A stretch of 64,000 nucleotides of DNA from Polyangiaceae bacterium (GTDB taxonomy: Bacteria; Myxococcota_A; Polyangia; Polyangiales; Polyangiaceae), in NCBI GenBank assembly GCA_041389725.1, contig JAWKRG010000019.1, positions 14,444 to 78,443 on the forward strand. Reading direction: 5' to 3'. Each line of letters starts with the position of its first letter. The first letter of the stretch is position 1. The notes below the pieces were generated by a model. It had not been told where the DNA came from. It was given only the letters and a program-made list of their open reading frames with translations, and searched no databases. Position numbers and translations under genes: made by a program. Of the stretch, positions 1 through 8,314 are shown in pieces.

Positions 1-159
1 GGTAGTCAACGAAGCCGACCCCTCATTTCGGCGAGCGCTCAGCGCTCCAGCAGAGGATAGGACCGAACCGCGCCAACGCAAAGGGTGCGCGTCGCTGACC
101 CCTCGTTCATGTGCCGCGACGGTTGACGGACGCCGGCAGCAGGCTCACCTTCACGCACG
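1..159. other. left edge, no supported gene
   Basis: No complete gene is visible. The plus-strand frame beginning at base 2 stays open until a stop near 183, so it could be the tail of a gene entering from the left, but its composition gives no recognisable protein. The stretch probably also holds the promoter of the propeller lipoprotein that starts at 160; no clear -35/-10 pair or strong ribosome binding site was seen. Confidence 0.3.
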
Positions 160-1578
160 ATGTCGAGCCGCCTGCACGCCTTGATCTCACTGGCTTTTGT
201 CGCCTGCACTCCAGCCCAAACACCCCCACCGGCCACGACCTCGCCCGCGAGTTCTGCGATTGTAGAACCACAGACGCCCGAGGTGGTTGCGGTGGATCCC
301 GCCGGCACTCCGCCACCCGAGGAAGCGCAGGTGGCGACTGTGGCCGTCGGGGAGATCGCCAACGCCGAGGGCTGGAGCACCTTTCACGGTGGAGGCGATC
401 GCACTGGGGCCAGCGCAGCGCCCGTGGTGACGGCGCCGCGCGTGCTTTGGTCGACGCAAGTCGGCATTCAGGGTTGGCTCAATGGTCCGATCGTACTTGG
501 GGATCAGTTGGTGGTCGTGCCCAGTTCAGGCGCCGCGCACAATCAACCCGACCCCGAAGACGGCGTGTATGCGCTCGACTTCAAGACCGGGCGGCGCGCG
601 TGGTTCGCGCACTTCGACCAGGACGCCAATGGCGTGGCGGCCGACGCGAGTCGTGCATATGCAACCAGCGACGACGGCAATGTGTACGCTCTGGAGCTGC
701 GCACCGGCAAAGTCGTTTGGAAGCAGAGCGGCAAAGGAAAGATGTACAGCTTTCCACTGCTCGTCGACGGCAAGGTCGTAGTGGGCGACGGCAACGGCAA
801 TCTACATGCTTTCGCCGCGGCGGACGGCAAGCCGCTGTGGAGTCGTGGATTCATCGGCGCGATTCGTGGTGGAGCGTCCACGGACGGGTCGAGTCTCTAC
901 GTCACCAGCCAGGGCGGCGACGTGGCAAAGCTGGGCTTCGACGGCAAGGTGCTGTGGAAGAAGCGAGTGATGCGCCCGGCCTGGAACAACCAAGGCCCGC
1001 CCGATGCGATCGAGGTGTACGCGCCACCCGTGCTCAGCGGAGGCTTGCTGATCGTGACCTTTGCTCGGGACACCTACTACAAGGACGTTCCTGCGTTGCT
1101 GGCGCTGGATCCCCGCTCGGGCGCCGAACGCTGGCGCGCCAAGGGCCCGGGGGATTGGGGCAACTTGCGCATGGCCCCGGCGAGCTCCACGGGCGCGCTG
1201 GTGTACGCAGAGCCCTACTCGGGTGACATCGTGGGCGTGGCGCAGACGACCGGTCGAGTGCTGTGGCGAAAGACCGTTGGGCCTTGCTTCTTCCCAAGTT
1301 GGTCATCCGCGGCAGTTGCGGGCGACGTTGCCTATGTGGCGCGCTTCGACGGCACCCTGCACGCGGTGCGCGCGGCGAGTGGGAAAGAACTGTGGCAGGT
1401 CTACCTCGGTGACCGCCGCTACGCTGGGAAGGGCCGTCCGAAGTTCCCTGCTAGCAAGTATGGATGCGAATGGAAGGTGCCCGTCGGGCACCCGATCTAC
1501 TCACCCGTTGCCATCGCCAAGGACGGGACGATCCTCGTGGGCAGCGGGGAGGGGTTTCTGTACGCCATCGGAAACTGA
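160..1578 (+). CDS. PQQ-type beta-propeller lipoprotein (BamB-like)
   Basis: A 472-residue secreted protein. The N-terminus is a short hydrophobic signal ending in AFVAC, a lipobox-like site with Cys16, followed by a Pro/Thr/Ala-rich linker to about residue 65. From about residue 70 the chain is made of repeated propeller blades of the type 'VYALDFKTGRRAW', 'VYALELRTGKVVWK', 'LHAFAAADGKPLWS' and 'LHAVRAASGKELWQ', the signature of the PQQ/BamB repeat family. Such proteins are periplasmic or outer-membrane scaffolds, or quinoprotein dehydrogenases. No dehydrogenase active-site loop was recognised, so a binding or scaffold role is more likely. The ATG at 160 has no strong Shine-Dalgarno. Its 3' end overlaps the convergent hydrolase gene tail-to-tail by 78 bases. 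Confidence 0.85.
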   Translation: MSSRLHALISLAFVACTPAQTPPPATTSPASSAIVEPQTPEVVAVDPAGTPPPEEAQVATVAVGEIANAEGWSTFHGGGDRTGASAAPVVTAPRVLWSTQVGIQGWLNGPIVLGDQLVVVPSSGAAHNQPDPEDGVYALDFKTGRRAWFAHFDQDANGVAADASRAYATSDDGNVYALELRTGKVVWKQSGKGKMYSFPLLVDGKVVVGDGNGNLHAFAAADGKPLWSRGFIGAIRGGASTDGSSLYVTSQGGDVAKLGFDGKVLWKKRVMRPAWNNQGPPDAIEVYAPPVLSGGLLIVTFARDTYYKDVPALLALDPRSGAERWRAKGPGDWGNLRMAPASSTGALVYAEPYSGDIVGVAQTTGRVLWRKTVGPCFFPSWSSAAVAGDVAYVARFDGTLHAVRAASGKELWQVYLGDRRYAGKGRPKFPASKYGCEWKVPVGHPIYSPVAIAKDGTILVGSGEGFLYAIGN

Positions 1579-2826
1579 AGGCGGCACGGCCGTCCCCGGA
1601 GTGGGCACCCACTCCAGAGGATCCTTCTTCACGCCGCCACTCTCGATCGTGTCAAGGCCCTCGAAGGTGTCCTTCGTGGTGGGCTCCCCAGCGACGACGC
1701 CAACGTCTAGGGTCGCGGCCACTTCCGGCTCTTCGTCACCACCGCCCAGCTTCGGCGCCGGTGTGTTCGGCACGTTGCGGTCCATGAGTGGTGTGTTCCA
1801 AGCCGTCTCCACGATCCCAAGGGCTCGCTTGATGAGTGGAATGTGGGCGCAGTGGGCATACTCGTTGGTTCCCGCGTAGGACCATAGGTGAAATCCCTGC
1901 TGATCTGCGCCGGATTTCTGATGGAACTTGCCGGCCGTCTCCGGCACGGGAGTGCGCGACAGGCCAAGCTCGTGCAGCAAGAGGTCCGCCGTCGAACTGG
2001 TGGAAGGGTACTTCTCCGGATCTACGCCGGAATGGCTGAAGATGAAGATCTTCTCGCCGTGCAGCGCCTTCTTTGCGAATTCGAAAGTGGGGGTCAGGGT
2101 CTGGCTGGTCAGTGACCGCAGCGATCCGTCACGTTTCGGTGCTGCTGGGTTCCAGGCTGCGTGCAACCCGTCTAGCAAGATCACGGCATCGACGCGCTCG
2201 TCACCGTGTTTTAGGATCTCGTTCACCGCGCCGTAGCCGGCACTCCACGCGGAGAGTCCGACGTGACGGATGTGAGCGCCTTCGTCGTGGGTGTGCTGCT
2301 TCAACGCGCCTTCGATGGAGCGCAAGAGCGTGGGGAACACATCGGATCGTTCGAAGGCCTTGGAGTACGGGCCGCTGCCCAAACCTTTGTCGATGCCGAC
2401 GTAGGCGATTCCACCAGCGACTTGGACGACGGTCTTGCGCACGGCCGAGTGTCCGTGAAAGTGAATGAGTACGTCAAAACCCATGTCCGCCGTGTGCCCG
2501 CCCTTTTGCGGAATGGCGATGCGCCCCATGCTGAGGTTGCGATAGGGCGCGTAGGGCCCCAGGCCCATCGGGTCGTGGGGATTGCACTCGTGAAAGCCTT
2601 TCGCGCGCAGCGCGTCCGTGAGCGCCTCGGGCGACAGATCCGGACGCGTCTGCGCGGCCGTCACCTTCAGATGCGGAGGGACGCGCAGCCGTGCGAGCAT
2701 CACTGAGGCTCCAGCACTGCCGCCTACGGCCACGGCCAGCGCCGCGGCGCCGATGCCGATGCCGGCAACCGTGAGGGCACGCCGGTAGATCTCCGCGTCC
2801 GACGGGGGCTTGGGGCGAGTAGCCAA
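1501..2826 (-). CDS. membrane-anchored alpha/beta hydrolase-like protein
   Basis: About 441 residues from a TTG at 2826. This start keeps a single transmembrane anchor (AGIGIGAAALAVAVGG) close to the N-terminus; the next in-frame ATG, at 2700, would delete most of it. The body has the order expected of an alpha/beta hydrolase: a strand followed by an HFHGH oxyanion-type segment, then a nucleophile elbow AWSAG in 'GLSAWSAGYGAV', a 'VDAVILLDGLH' strand that could supply the acid, and a late His in 'GTNEYAHCAHIP'. An esterase or lipase-like activity on the outer face of the inner membrane is an inference; the substrate is unknown. The C-terminal 70 residues are acidic and low-complexity. The frame stays open far upstream through the kinase gene, but that part is antisense shadow. 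Confidence 0.7.
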   Translation of the reverse strand: MATRPKPPSDAEIYRRALTVAGIGIGAAALAVAVGGSAGASVMLARLRVPPHLKVTAAQTRPDLSPEALTDALRAKGFHECNPHDPMGLGPYAPYRNLSMGRIAIPQKGGHTADMGFDVLIHFHGHSAVRKTVVQVAGGIAYVGIDKGLGSGPYSKAFERSDVFPTLLRSIEGALKQHTHDEGAHIRHVGLSAWSAGYGAVNEILKHGDERVDAVILLDGLHAAWNPAAPKRDGSLRSLTSQTLTPTFEFAKKALHGEKIFIFSHSGVDPEKYPSTSSTADLLLHELGLSRTPVPETAGKFHQKSGADQQGFHLWSYAGTNEYAHCAHIPLIKRALGIVETAWNTPLMDRNVPNTPAPKLGGGDEEPEVAATLDVGVVAGEPTTKDTFEGLDTIESGGVKKDPLEWVPTPGTAVPPSVSDGVQKPLPAAHEDRPVLGDGNG

Positions 2827-2985
2827 GGCGGACCAGTGTATCCGCGAGTCGGCGAATGGAAAGGGAAGGAGCGCTTTTCTAGCGCTACTGGAACCGCGCT
2901 GGACGAAAGAAGTGAGGAATTGCTGGGTTCGGCTGGCGGCCGCGCTCCAGCTCCCCCACGCTTCGCTATAGAACGGGGTCTCATC

Positions 2986-4311
2986 GTGCTGCGGTCTTTT
3001 CGCGCGCTTCTGCTCTTTTGGTCGATCTTCCTGTCCTACGGCATCACGTGGCTCGTGGGTTGGGTGTTGCCGCGCGCCGCGCGAGAGCGCTGGTGGGCGC
3101 GCGCGCACGATCGCAACGCGCTCCGGCTGGCCTACGGCTTCTCCACGTTGCGCGGCGTGTTCATCAAGGTGGGTCAGGTGCTCAGCGTGATCGGCACCTT
3201 CTTGCCCAAGGCCTACGGCCAAGCTTTGGAGCGCTTGCAAGACAAGGTTCCGCCACGTCCCTTCGCGGAGATCCAGGGCAGGCTGCGCGAGGCCCTGGGT
3301 GACGATCCGCTGAGCAAGTTCAAGAGCTTCGACGCCGAGCCCCTCGCGGCTGCGTCCTTGGCCCAGGTGCATCGGGCTGTGACCCTGGACGGCCAGGCCG
3401 TTGCGGTGAAGGTGCTCTACCCAGGCATCGAGACGTTGATCCGCCGTGACCTGGCCGTGCTGCGATCCATTCAGCCCTTTCTGCGGCTGGTGTTTCCCAT
3501 CTCGCGACAAGATCGCGTGCTCGACCAGCTTTCGCAAATGCTCCAGCGCGAAACCAACTACGCCAACGAGCGCAAGAACATCGAACGCCTGCGAGGGATC
3601 TTCGCGGATCGCAGTGACGTCGTGGTTCCTGGGGTCGTAGACGAACTGACTCGCGATGGCGTGCTGACCATGACCTTCGAAGAGGGCATCAAGATCAGCG
3701 ACGTGGAAGGCCTCGAAGCCGCAGGCGTGAACCGCGATGATGTCGCGCGCGTCTTGGTCGAGTGCTACTTCAAGATGCTGCTCGATAGCCGCGTGTTTCA
3801 CGCGGACCCGCATCCCGGGAACTTCCTGGTACGACCGGGGCCGACGCTGGTGATTCTCGACTACGGCGCCGTTGAGGCCGTCACGGACGACTTGGCCGAA
3901 GGCATGAAGCTCGTGGTGCTAGGCGCACTCACGCGCAATGACGAACAGGTGTTGGAGGGCCTGGAACGCATGGGCTTCGTGGCCGAAGGGGGGGACAAGG
4001 ATCTACTTGCCAACGTTGGACGCGAGTATCTGAAGGTGCTTGCCGGCGTGAACATCACGGACTTTTCCCAGCTGGATCGTGACACCTTGGAGAAGCTCAG
4101 CGGCTACGAGCAGGTTCGCGGCAAGCTGCGCGAGATCATGCGCAGCGTCGAGTATCCCGAGGGGTACTTCTACGTCGAACGCACGCTGGTCTTGCTGTTT
4201 GGGTTGGTGGGTCAGCTTGCGCCCAAGGCTGGCCTGGTTGGCCTGGTGTTGCCGCATGCCTCGCGCGCGTTTGCCATGGGCTTGCAGCAATCGGCTGGGG
4301 CCAACCCGTGA
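2986..4311 (+). CDS. ABC1/UbiB-family atypical kinase
   Basis: A 441-residue member of the ABC1/AarF/UbiB family. A hydrophobic stretch at residues 7-28 is followed by the family hallmark KxGQ (KVGQ, residues 61-64), the Ala-rich nucleotide loop 'AAASLAQVHRA', the Lys-containing 'VAVKVLYPGI', the catalytic-loop 'HADPHPGNF' and the metal-binding 'LDYGA'. Known members support ubiquinone biosynthesis or lipid handling and act as ATPases or atypical kinases. Whether this organism makes ubiquinone cannot be told here. The GTG at 2986 is preferred because it sits after GGGG and just before the first family-like residues; the frame is open upstream to 2836. Its TGA overlaps the next gene by four bases, so it is translationally coupled to the lipoprotein peptidase. 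Confidence 0.88.
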   Translation: MLRSFRALLLFWSIFLSYGITWLVGWVLPRAARERWWARAHDRNALRLAYGFSTLRGVFIKVGQVLSVIGTFLPKAYGQALERLQDKVPPRPFAEIQGRLREALGDDPLSKFKSFDAEPLAAASLAQVHRAVTLDGQAVAVKVLYPGIETLIRRDLAVLRSIQPFLRLVFPISRQDRVLDQLSQMLQRETNYANERKNIERLRGIFADRSDVVVPGVVDELTRDGVLTMTFEEGIKISDVEGLEAAGVNRDDVARVLVECYFKMLLDSRVFHADPHPGNFLVRPGPTLVILDYGAVEAVTDDLAEGMKLVVLGALTRNDEQVLEGLERMGFVAEGGDKDLLANVGREYLKVLAGVNITDFSQLDRDTLEKLSGYEQVRGKLREIMRSVEYPEGYFYVERTLVLLFGLVGQLAPKAGLVGLVLPHASRAFAMGLQQSAGANP

Positions 4312-5747
4312 GGCGCCGCGGTGGACTCTCGGCTCTGTTCCTGCTGGCAGCAGGTGCTTGCACCGCAGCCCCTCCGTCCAGCCCCTCGACGAGTGGGGCC
4401 AGCGTCAAGCGCTGCCACTACGACGTGCAAGTCGCGTCGAGCAACCCACTGCTGCTGGACGTGACCGCAGACTGCGTTGCCGATGGCGCCTTGAAGTTCG
4501 TTGCCTCCGAACCGCCAGCGCTGCCCCACCTCAGCGACATGTTCGATGGTACCGGGCGGGCGTTGGCGGTGGAGGGAGGCGGCATCACCGTTGCGGCGAG
4601 CGACGATGCGACCTCGACGCTGCGCTATCGCGTCAACTTGGACGGTGTTGCGCAGCAGGCCGAATCCTTCGACGTCGCGTTGCGTAGCGGCAAGTCCGTG
4701 GTGGCGCCCGCATCGACGTGGCTGCTTCGTCCCGAGCCCCACACGGCGCGCACCGAAGTCACCGTGGACGTCCATCCCGGCGCGGACATGTCCTTCGCTA
4801 CCGGGTTGATGCGACGCGACGGGCACTACCGCTTGGGCGCCCACGAAGTTCCGGTAGCCACCTACTCGGTGTTCGGTCCCCGCGCCGAACGCCAACTCTT
4901 CGTACCCGGGCCCGCTGGGACGGGCCAGGCGGAGATCGCCGTTGCTTTCGCCGATGGCGCTTTGGACGTCGACGTGGACGTCGTCACGTCGTGGATAGCT
5001 CGCTCCGCTGCCGCCGTCGGCGAATTCTGGGGAGGCTTTCCGGTCTCGCGCGCACTAGTCGTCGTGGTGCCCGCACCGGGCCGTCGGGGTGTGGGGTTCG
5101 GCAAGGTGCTGCCCGAGAGCTCGCCGGGTATCGTGCTGGTCATCGGCGAGCACAGCGACGCTGCCGCCCTGAGTGCGGACTGGGTCCTCGTGCACGAACT
5201 CTTTCACCTCGGCTTTCCCTCGTTTCAGGGCGAAGGCAAGTGGCTCGACGAAGGACTGGCGACCTACTACGAGCCGATCATTCGTGCGCGCGCTGGCAAC
5301 AAGTCCGAGGCCGACGTGTGGGAGGAATTCGTGCGCGCGATGCCGCAGGGCTACACGGCCTTGCGCACGCAGGGTCTCGAGCACACCGCTGCCTATCGTG
5401 GGATCTACTGGGGTGGCGCCGTCGTGTCGCTACTGGCGGACTTGGAGGCGCGCAAGCAAAGCGACGGAGCGCGCGGCCTCGAGCACGGCCTGCGCGCCAT
5501 TCTCCGTGCTGGGGGCAACGCGTCGGAGGTGTGGTCCCTGGAGCAGAGCATTCACACGTGTGACACGGCGCTCGCGGCGCCGGTGCTCGCTCCACTGGCG
5601 GAGCGCTACGCGTATCGCGGCTCTGCGGTCGATCTGCGGCCACTCTGGCGCCAGCTCGGCATCGAGCCCGTGACCGGCGGCGTGCGATTGCGCGACGACG
5701 CGCCGATGTCCAAGCTGCGCAAGGCCATCGTATACGGCCACCCATGA
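4308..5747 (+). CDS. HExxH lipoprotein metallopeptidase, M1/M61-like
   Basis: A 479-residue lipoprotein: the signal 'ALFLLAAGAC' ends at a lipobox Cys around residue 18. The first half is a beta-rich region reminiscent of the N-terminal domain of M1/M61 peptidases. The catalytic part carries 'VHELFHLGFPSF' and 'KWLDEGLATYYEP', i.e. an HExxH zinc site with a downstream Glu in a WLDEG helix and a Tyr pair. The His-to-Glu spacing looks shorter than the usual 18 residues of the gluzincins, so substrate and exact family are uncertain. It begins with GTG inside the kinase stop codon and ends overlapping the following gene by ATGA, placing it mid-operon. A role in processing envelope proteins is inferred. 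Confidence 0.75.
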   Translation: MRRRGGLSALFLLAAGACTAAPPSSPSTSGASVKRCHYDVQVASSNPLLLDVTADCVADGALKFVASEPPALPHLSDMFDGTGRALAVEGGGITVAASDDATSTLRYRVNLDGVAQQAESFDVALRSGKSVVAPASTWLLRPEPHTARTEVTVDVHPGADMSFATGLMRRDGHYRLGAHEVPVATYSVFGPRAERQLFVPGPAGTGQAEIAVAFADGALDVDVDVVTSWIARSAAAVGEFWGGFPVSRALVVVVPAPGRRGVGFGKVLPESSPGIVLVIGEHSDAAALSADWVLVHELFHLGFPSFQGEGKWLDEGLATYYEPIIRARAGNKSEADVWEEFVRAMPQGYTALRTQGLEHTAAYRGIYWGGAVVSLLADLEARKQSDGARGLEHGLRAILRAGGNASEVWSLEQSIHTCDTALAAPVLAPLAERYAYRGSAVDLRPLWRQLGIEPVTGGVRLRDDAPMSKLRKAIVYGHP

Positions 5748-6742
5748 TCGCGGCGCCTGGGGTGTGGTCCGAGTTCCTGTCGGACGACGAGGTCTCCGCC
5801 GCGCTCCCCGCTCTGGCGCGTTCGGTGAGTCGCCTTCATCTCTCCGTGGTGGTCGATCGCATCGACGACCCGGGCTTCGCGCGGCTGACGCGTGCAGCGA
5901 CGGCCCTGGGTATCGATGTGTACCTGTGGCTGCTCTTCCCGGTGGGAGGCGGCTACTGGATCGGAGAGCACAATGCCCGAGAGCTACCCGCCGTCGTGGA
6001 CCGCCTCGTCGATTTGCGGAGTGCGCGCGACGGGCTGGTGTTTCGCGGGGTGTCTTTCGACCTCGAACCGGGATACGCCTATGCGGAAGCGCTGCGCAAA
6101 GCATCGCTGCCGAACAAGGTCCGCACATTGCTCCAACACGTGGAGCCGAGCGAATTCGTCGAAGCGCGTCGACATCTCGTGGAGGCGGTTCGCTGCTTGC
6201 ACCGTCACGACCTTCGCGCCCACGCTACGGGCTTTCCCGTCGTGCTGGACGACGAGTCCGAGTCGCGAGTTCTGGAAGACGCGCTAGATACGCCCATCAG
6301 CGACGTGGACTGGGACGAAGTGTCCTTCATGGTCTACCAGACGGCGTTCGCGGAGCTGGCGGGAACGTGGTTCGGACCTGCTCTCGTGGCGTCCTACGCG
6401 CGGTCGGCGGTGCAGCGCTTCGGAGATCGCGCGGGGCTGGACCTGGGAGTCGTGGGGTCAGCCGCCCTGGGTCTCGGCGCGGGCCATCGCTACCCCGACG
6501 TCGCAGCGCTCGCGGCTGACCTTGCGGCGGCGACGGGCGCGGGCATTCCTCTCGAACGGATCCGTGTCTACGGACTAGCTGGCGTGCTGGAGCAGGGCGG
6601 CCCGGAACGTTGGTTCGCGCGGCGCCCAGCTTCGACGCTTCCCGCGACGACTCGAGAAGTTCGCGGGTTGCGCGCAACGATGTCGCTGCTATCCGCTCTT
6701 CTCAAAGCAGGGACTTGCAGCCGGGCGCGCAGTTCTTGGTGA
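5744..6742 (+). CDS. TIM-barrel-like protein, possible glycosidase
   Basis: A 332-residue protein with no signal peptide. Alternating hydrophobic strands and helices suggest an (alpha/beta)8 barrel: 'LHLSVVVDRI', 'GIDVYLWLLFPV', 'FRGVSFDLEPGY', 'RAHATGFPVV', 'VSFMVYQTAF', 'GLDLGVVGSAALG', 'IRVYGLAGV'. The FDLEPG segment places an Asp and a Glu at a strand end in the manner of family-18-type glycosidases, and a WYGP-like aromatic segment follows. That is suggestive, not diagnostic. It is the third gene of an operon whose members overlap by four bases. Its last 41 bases overlap the end of the convergent cysteine-module lipoprotein gene. Confidence 0.6.
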   Translation: MIAAPGVWSEFLSDDEVSAALPALARSVSRLHLSVVVDRIDDPGFARLTRAATALGIDVYLWLLFPVGGGYWIGEHNARELPAVVDRLVDLRSARDGLVFRGVSFDLEPGYAYAEALRKASLPNKVRTLLQHVEPSEFVEARRHLVEAVRCLHRHDLRAHATGFPVVLDDESESRVLEDALDTPISDVDWDEVSFMVYQTAFAELAGTWFGPALVASYARSAVQRFGDRAGLDLGVVGSAALGLGAGHRYPDVAALAADLAAATGAGIPLERIRVYGLAGVLEQGGPERWFARRPASTLPATTREVRGLRATMSLLSALLKAGTCSRARSSW

Positions 6743-8246
6743 GGGCGGGTTCGCACACTTCGCCGCCGTCCAAGATACCGTCGCCACACACGGGAATCGT
6801 GCAGTTCATGCGGCACTTGGCAGGCGAATCGTTGGCGATCAGCGTGATCGACTGATTCAGATTGAGGTTCACGAAGCTGGCGTTGCCATGGACGAACGCC
6901 AGGTCGTTGATTCCCGGCGAGAATCCCAAAGTGATGTTGATGATCCAGTTGCCGGGGATGGGCAGCTGGCTGAGGGCGCCGCCATCGGAGTTCTGCGCGA
7001 ACTGCCAAGCGCCGAAGGCACTGGTGCTGCTGTCCTTGTTGAACTCGGACAGGGTGTCGTCTGCGACGGTCACGAAGGTCTGCGACGGCAGCCCGGAGAG
7101 GACCGCCTTGACCTGCGTGCTCGGTTGAGACAGCCCGGAGGAATTGAAGTCGATGCCGTGGTGCATGATCAGTGACAGCTGGCCGCCGTTCACGTTGCGA
7201 TGCAGGATGATACGGCTGGCCATCAACTCTTCGAAGCCCGTGTGGCTGCTGGCAGAGCTGTAGCCGTAGAAGTTGACCGCGTTGCTTCCCGTGTCGAGGG
7301 GCGTGACTGGTACGTTCACCGCGCCTTGTTGCAGCAAGAAGGCGGGACGATCTTGATTGCCCGGCCCGAGATCGCACTGCTCGCCGGGCTCCGTCACGCC
7401 GTTGCCACAGAAACCTGGCGTGCCACCCGTGCCACCGAAGCCACCGATGGGTCCGCCACCAAAACCACCAAAGCCGCCGACGCCGCCACTGCCGCCCGTG
7501 CCGCCGCACTTGCCGCAACCCAGCGAGGTCACCTCCGAGACACAGATGTCGTCCCAGTTTTGCTGGCAGCAGAAGGGATCCGACGCGCACACGCAGCTCG
7601 CGATCTTGGGATCGATGCAGAAGGGCGTGGGGTTCACCATGCAGCAGTCGCCTGGAGGCGCGCCGCCGGTTCCGCCGAAGCCACCGACGGGTCCGCCACC
7701 AATCCCACCGAAGCCACCGACAGGTCCGCCACCGATCCCACCGAAGCCACCGATGGGTCCGCCACCAAAGCCGCCGCCGCCGAAGCCGCCAACGGGCCCA
7801 CCGCCGAAGCCACCAACGCCGCCGCTACCACCCGTGCCGCAGCTTCCGCAGCCCAAGGTCGAGACCTCTTCCACACAAAGGTCGTCCCAAGCTTGCTGAC
7901 AGCAGAATGCGTCTGCCGCGCACACGCACTGCGCCACCCCCGGAAACTCGCAACCGGGGAAGTCGTGAGGCGAACAACAGTCGCCACTTGGACTACCGCC
8001 CGTTCCACCAAAACCACCAACGGGACCTCCGCCGATCCCTCCCGCGCCGGCAGCACCTGTCCCGCCGAGGCCGCCACCGCCGAGACCGCCGCCGCCGAGA
8101 CCGCCGCTGCCGCCGCCGCCTGCGCCCCCCGAAGCGCCGCTACCGGACGTGCCGCCTAACCCGAAGGTGTCGTCCTCCAAACCCGCGCGTCCGCAGGCGA
8201 TGGGGGCAATGGCCAGGGCGACCCAGGAAAGTCTTCGGAAGCTCAC
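6702..8246 (-). CDS. cysteine-module lipoprotein with Gly-rich linkers
   Basis: A 514-residue secreted protein starting at the GTG at 8246: Arg-rich n-region, hydrophobic core 'LSWVALAIAPIAC' and lipobox Cys. Two Gly/Pro-rich low-complexity linkers built on GGFGG and GGPVGG units separate two homologous domains of about 50 residues. Each carries a CC pair, then CVCA.D.FCCQQ.WDD.CV, then LGCG.C. This module occurs in myxobacterial surface proteins and is presumably disulphide-stabilised. It is followed by a 'CGNGVTEPGEQCD' motif, a beta-rich domain of about 180 residues, and a closing 'CGDGILDGGEVCE' motif. Function is unknown; surface display or adhesion is an inference. The long plus-strand reading frames facing the Gly-rich linkers are composition artefacts. 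Confidence 0.78.
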   Translation of the reverse strand: MSFRRLSWVALAIAPIACGRAGLEDDTFGLGGTSGSGASGGAGGGGSGGLGGGGLGGGGLGGTGAAGAGGIGGGPVGGFGGTGGSPSGDCCSPHDFPGCEFPGVAQCVCAADAFCCQQAWDDLCVEEVSTLGCGSCGTGGSGGVGGFGGGPVGGFGGGGFGGGPIGGFGGIGGGPVGGFGGIGGGPVGGFGGTGGAPPGDCCMVNPTPFCIDPKIASCVCASDPFCCQQNWDDICVSEVTSLGCGKCGGTGGSGGVGGFGGFGGGPIGGFGGTGGTPGFCGNGVTEPGEQCDLGPGNQDRPAFLLQQGAVNVPVTPLDTGSNAVNFYGYSSASSHTGFEELMASRIILHRNVNGGQLSLIMHHGIDFNSSGLSQPSTQVKAVLSGLPSQTFVTVADDTLSEFNKDSSTSAFGAWQFAQNSDGGALSQLPIPGNWIINITLGFSPGINDLAFVHGNASFVNLNLNQSITLIANDSPAKCRMNCTIPVCGDGILDGGEVCEPALTKNCAPGCKSLL

Positions 8247-8314
8247 GAGCGGATCTTGGCAGGCCGGAGTGCCCGGCTCAACCAAACGACAGTTCTTTTT
8301 TTCCGTGAGCGCGG

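Noticed and set aside
2827..3813. Upstream extension of the hydrolase frame through the kinase gene
   Set aside because: Antisense to a well-conserved UbiB-family gene; no hydrolase-like residues there.
7200..8159. Long plus-strand Ala/Thr-rich frame opposite the cysteine-module lipoprotein
   Set aside because: It is antisense to GGFGG linkers and its composition follows from the repeat, with no start signal.
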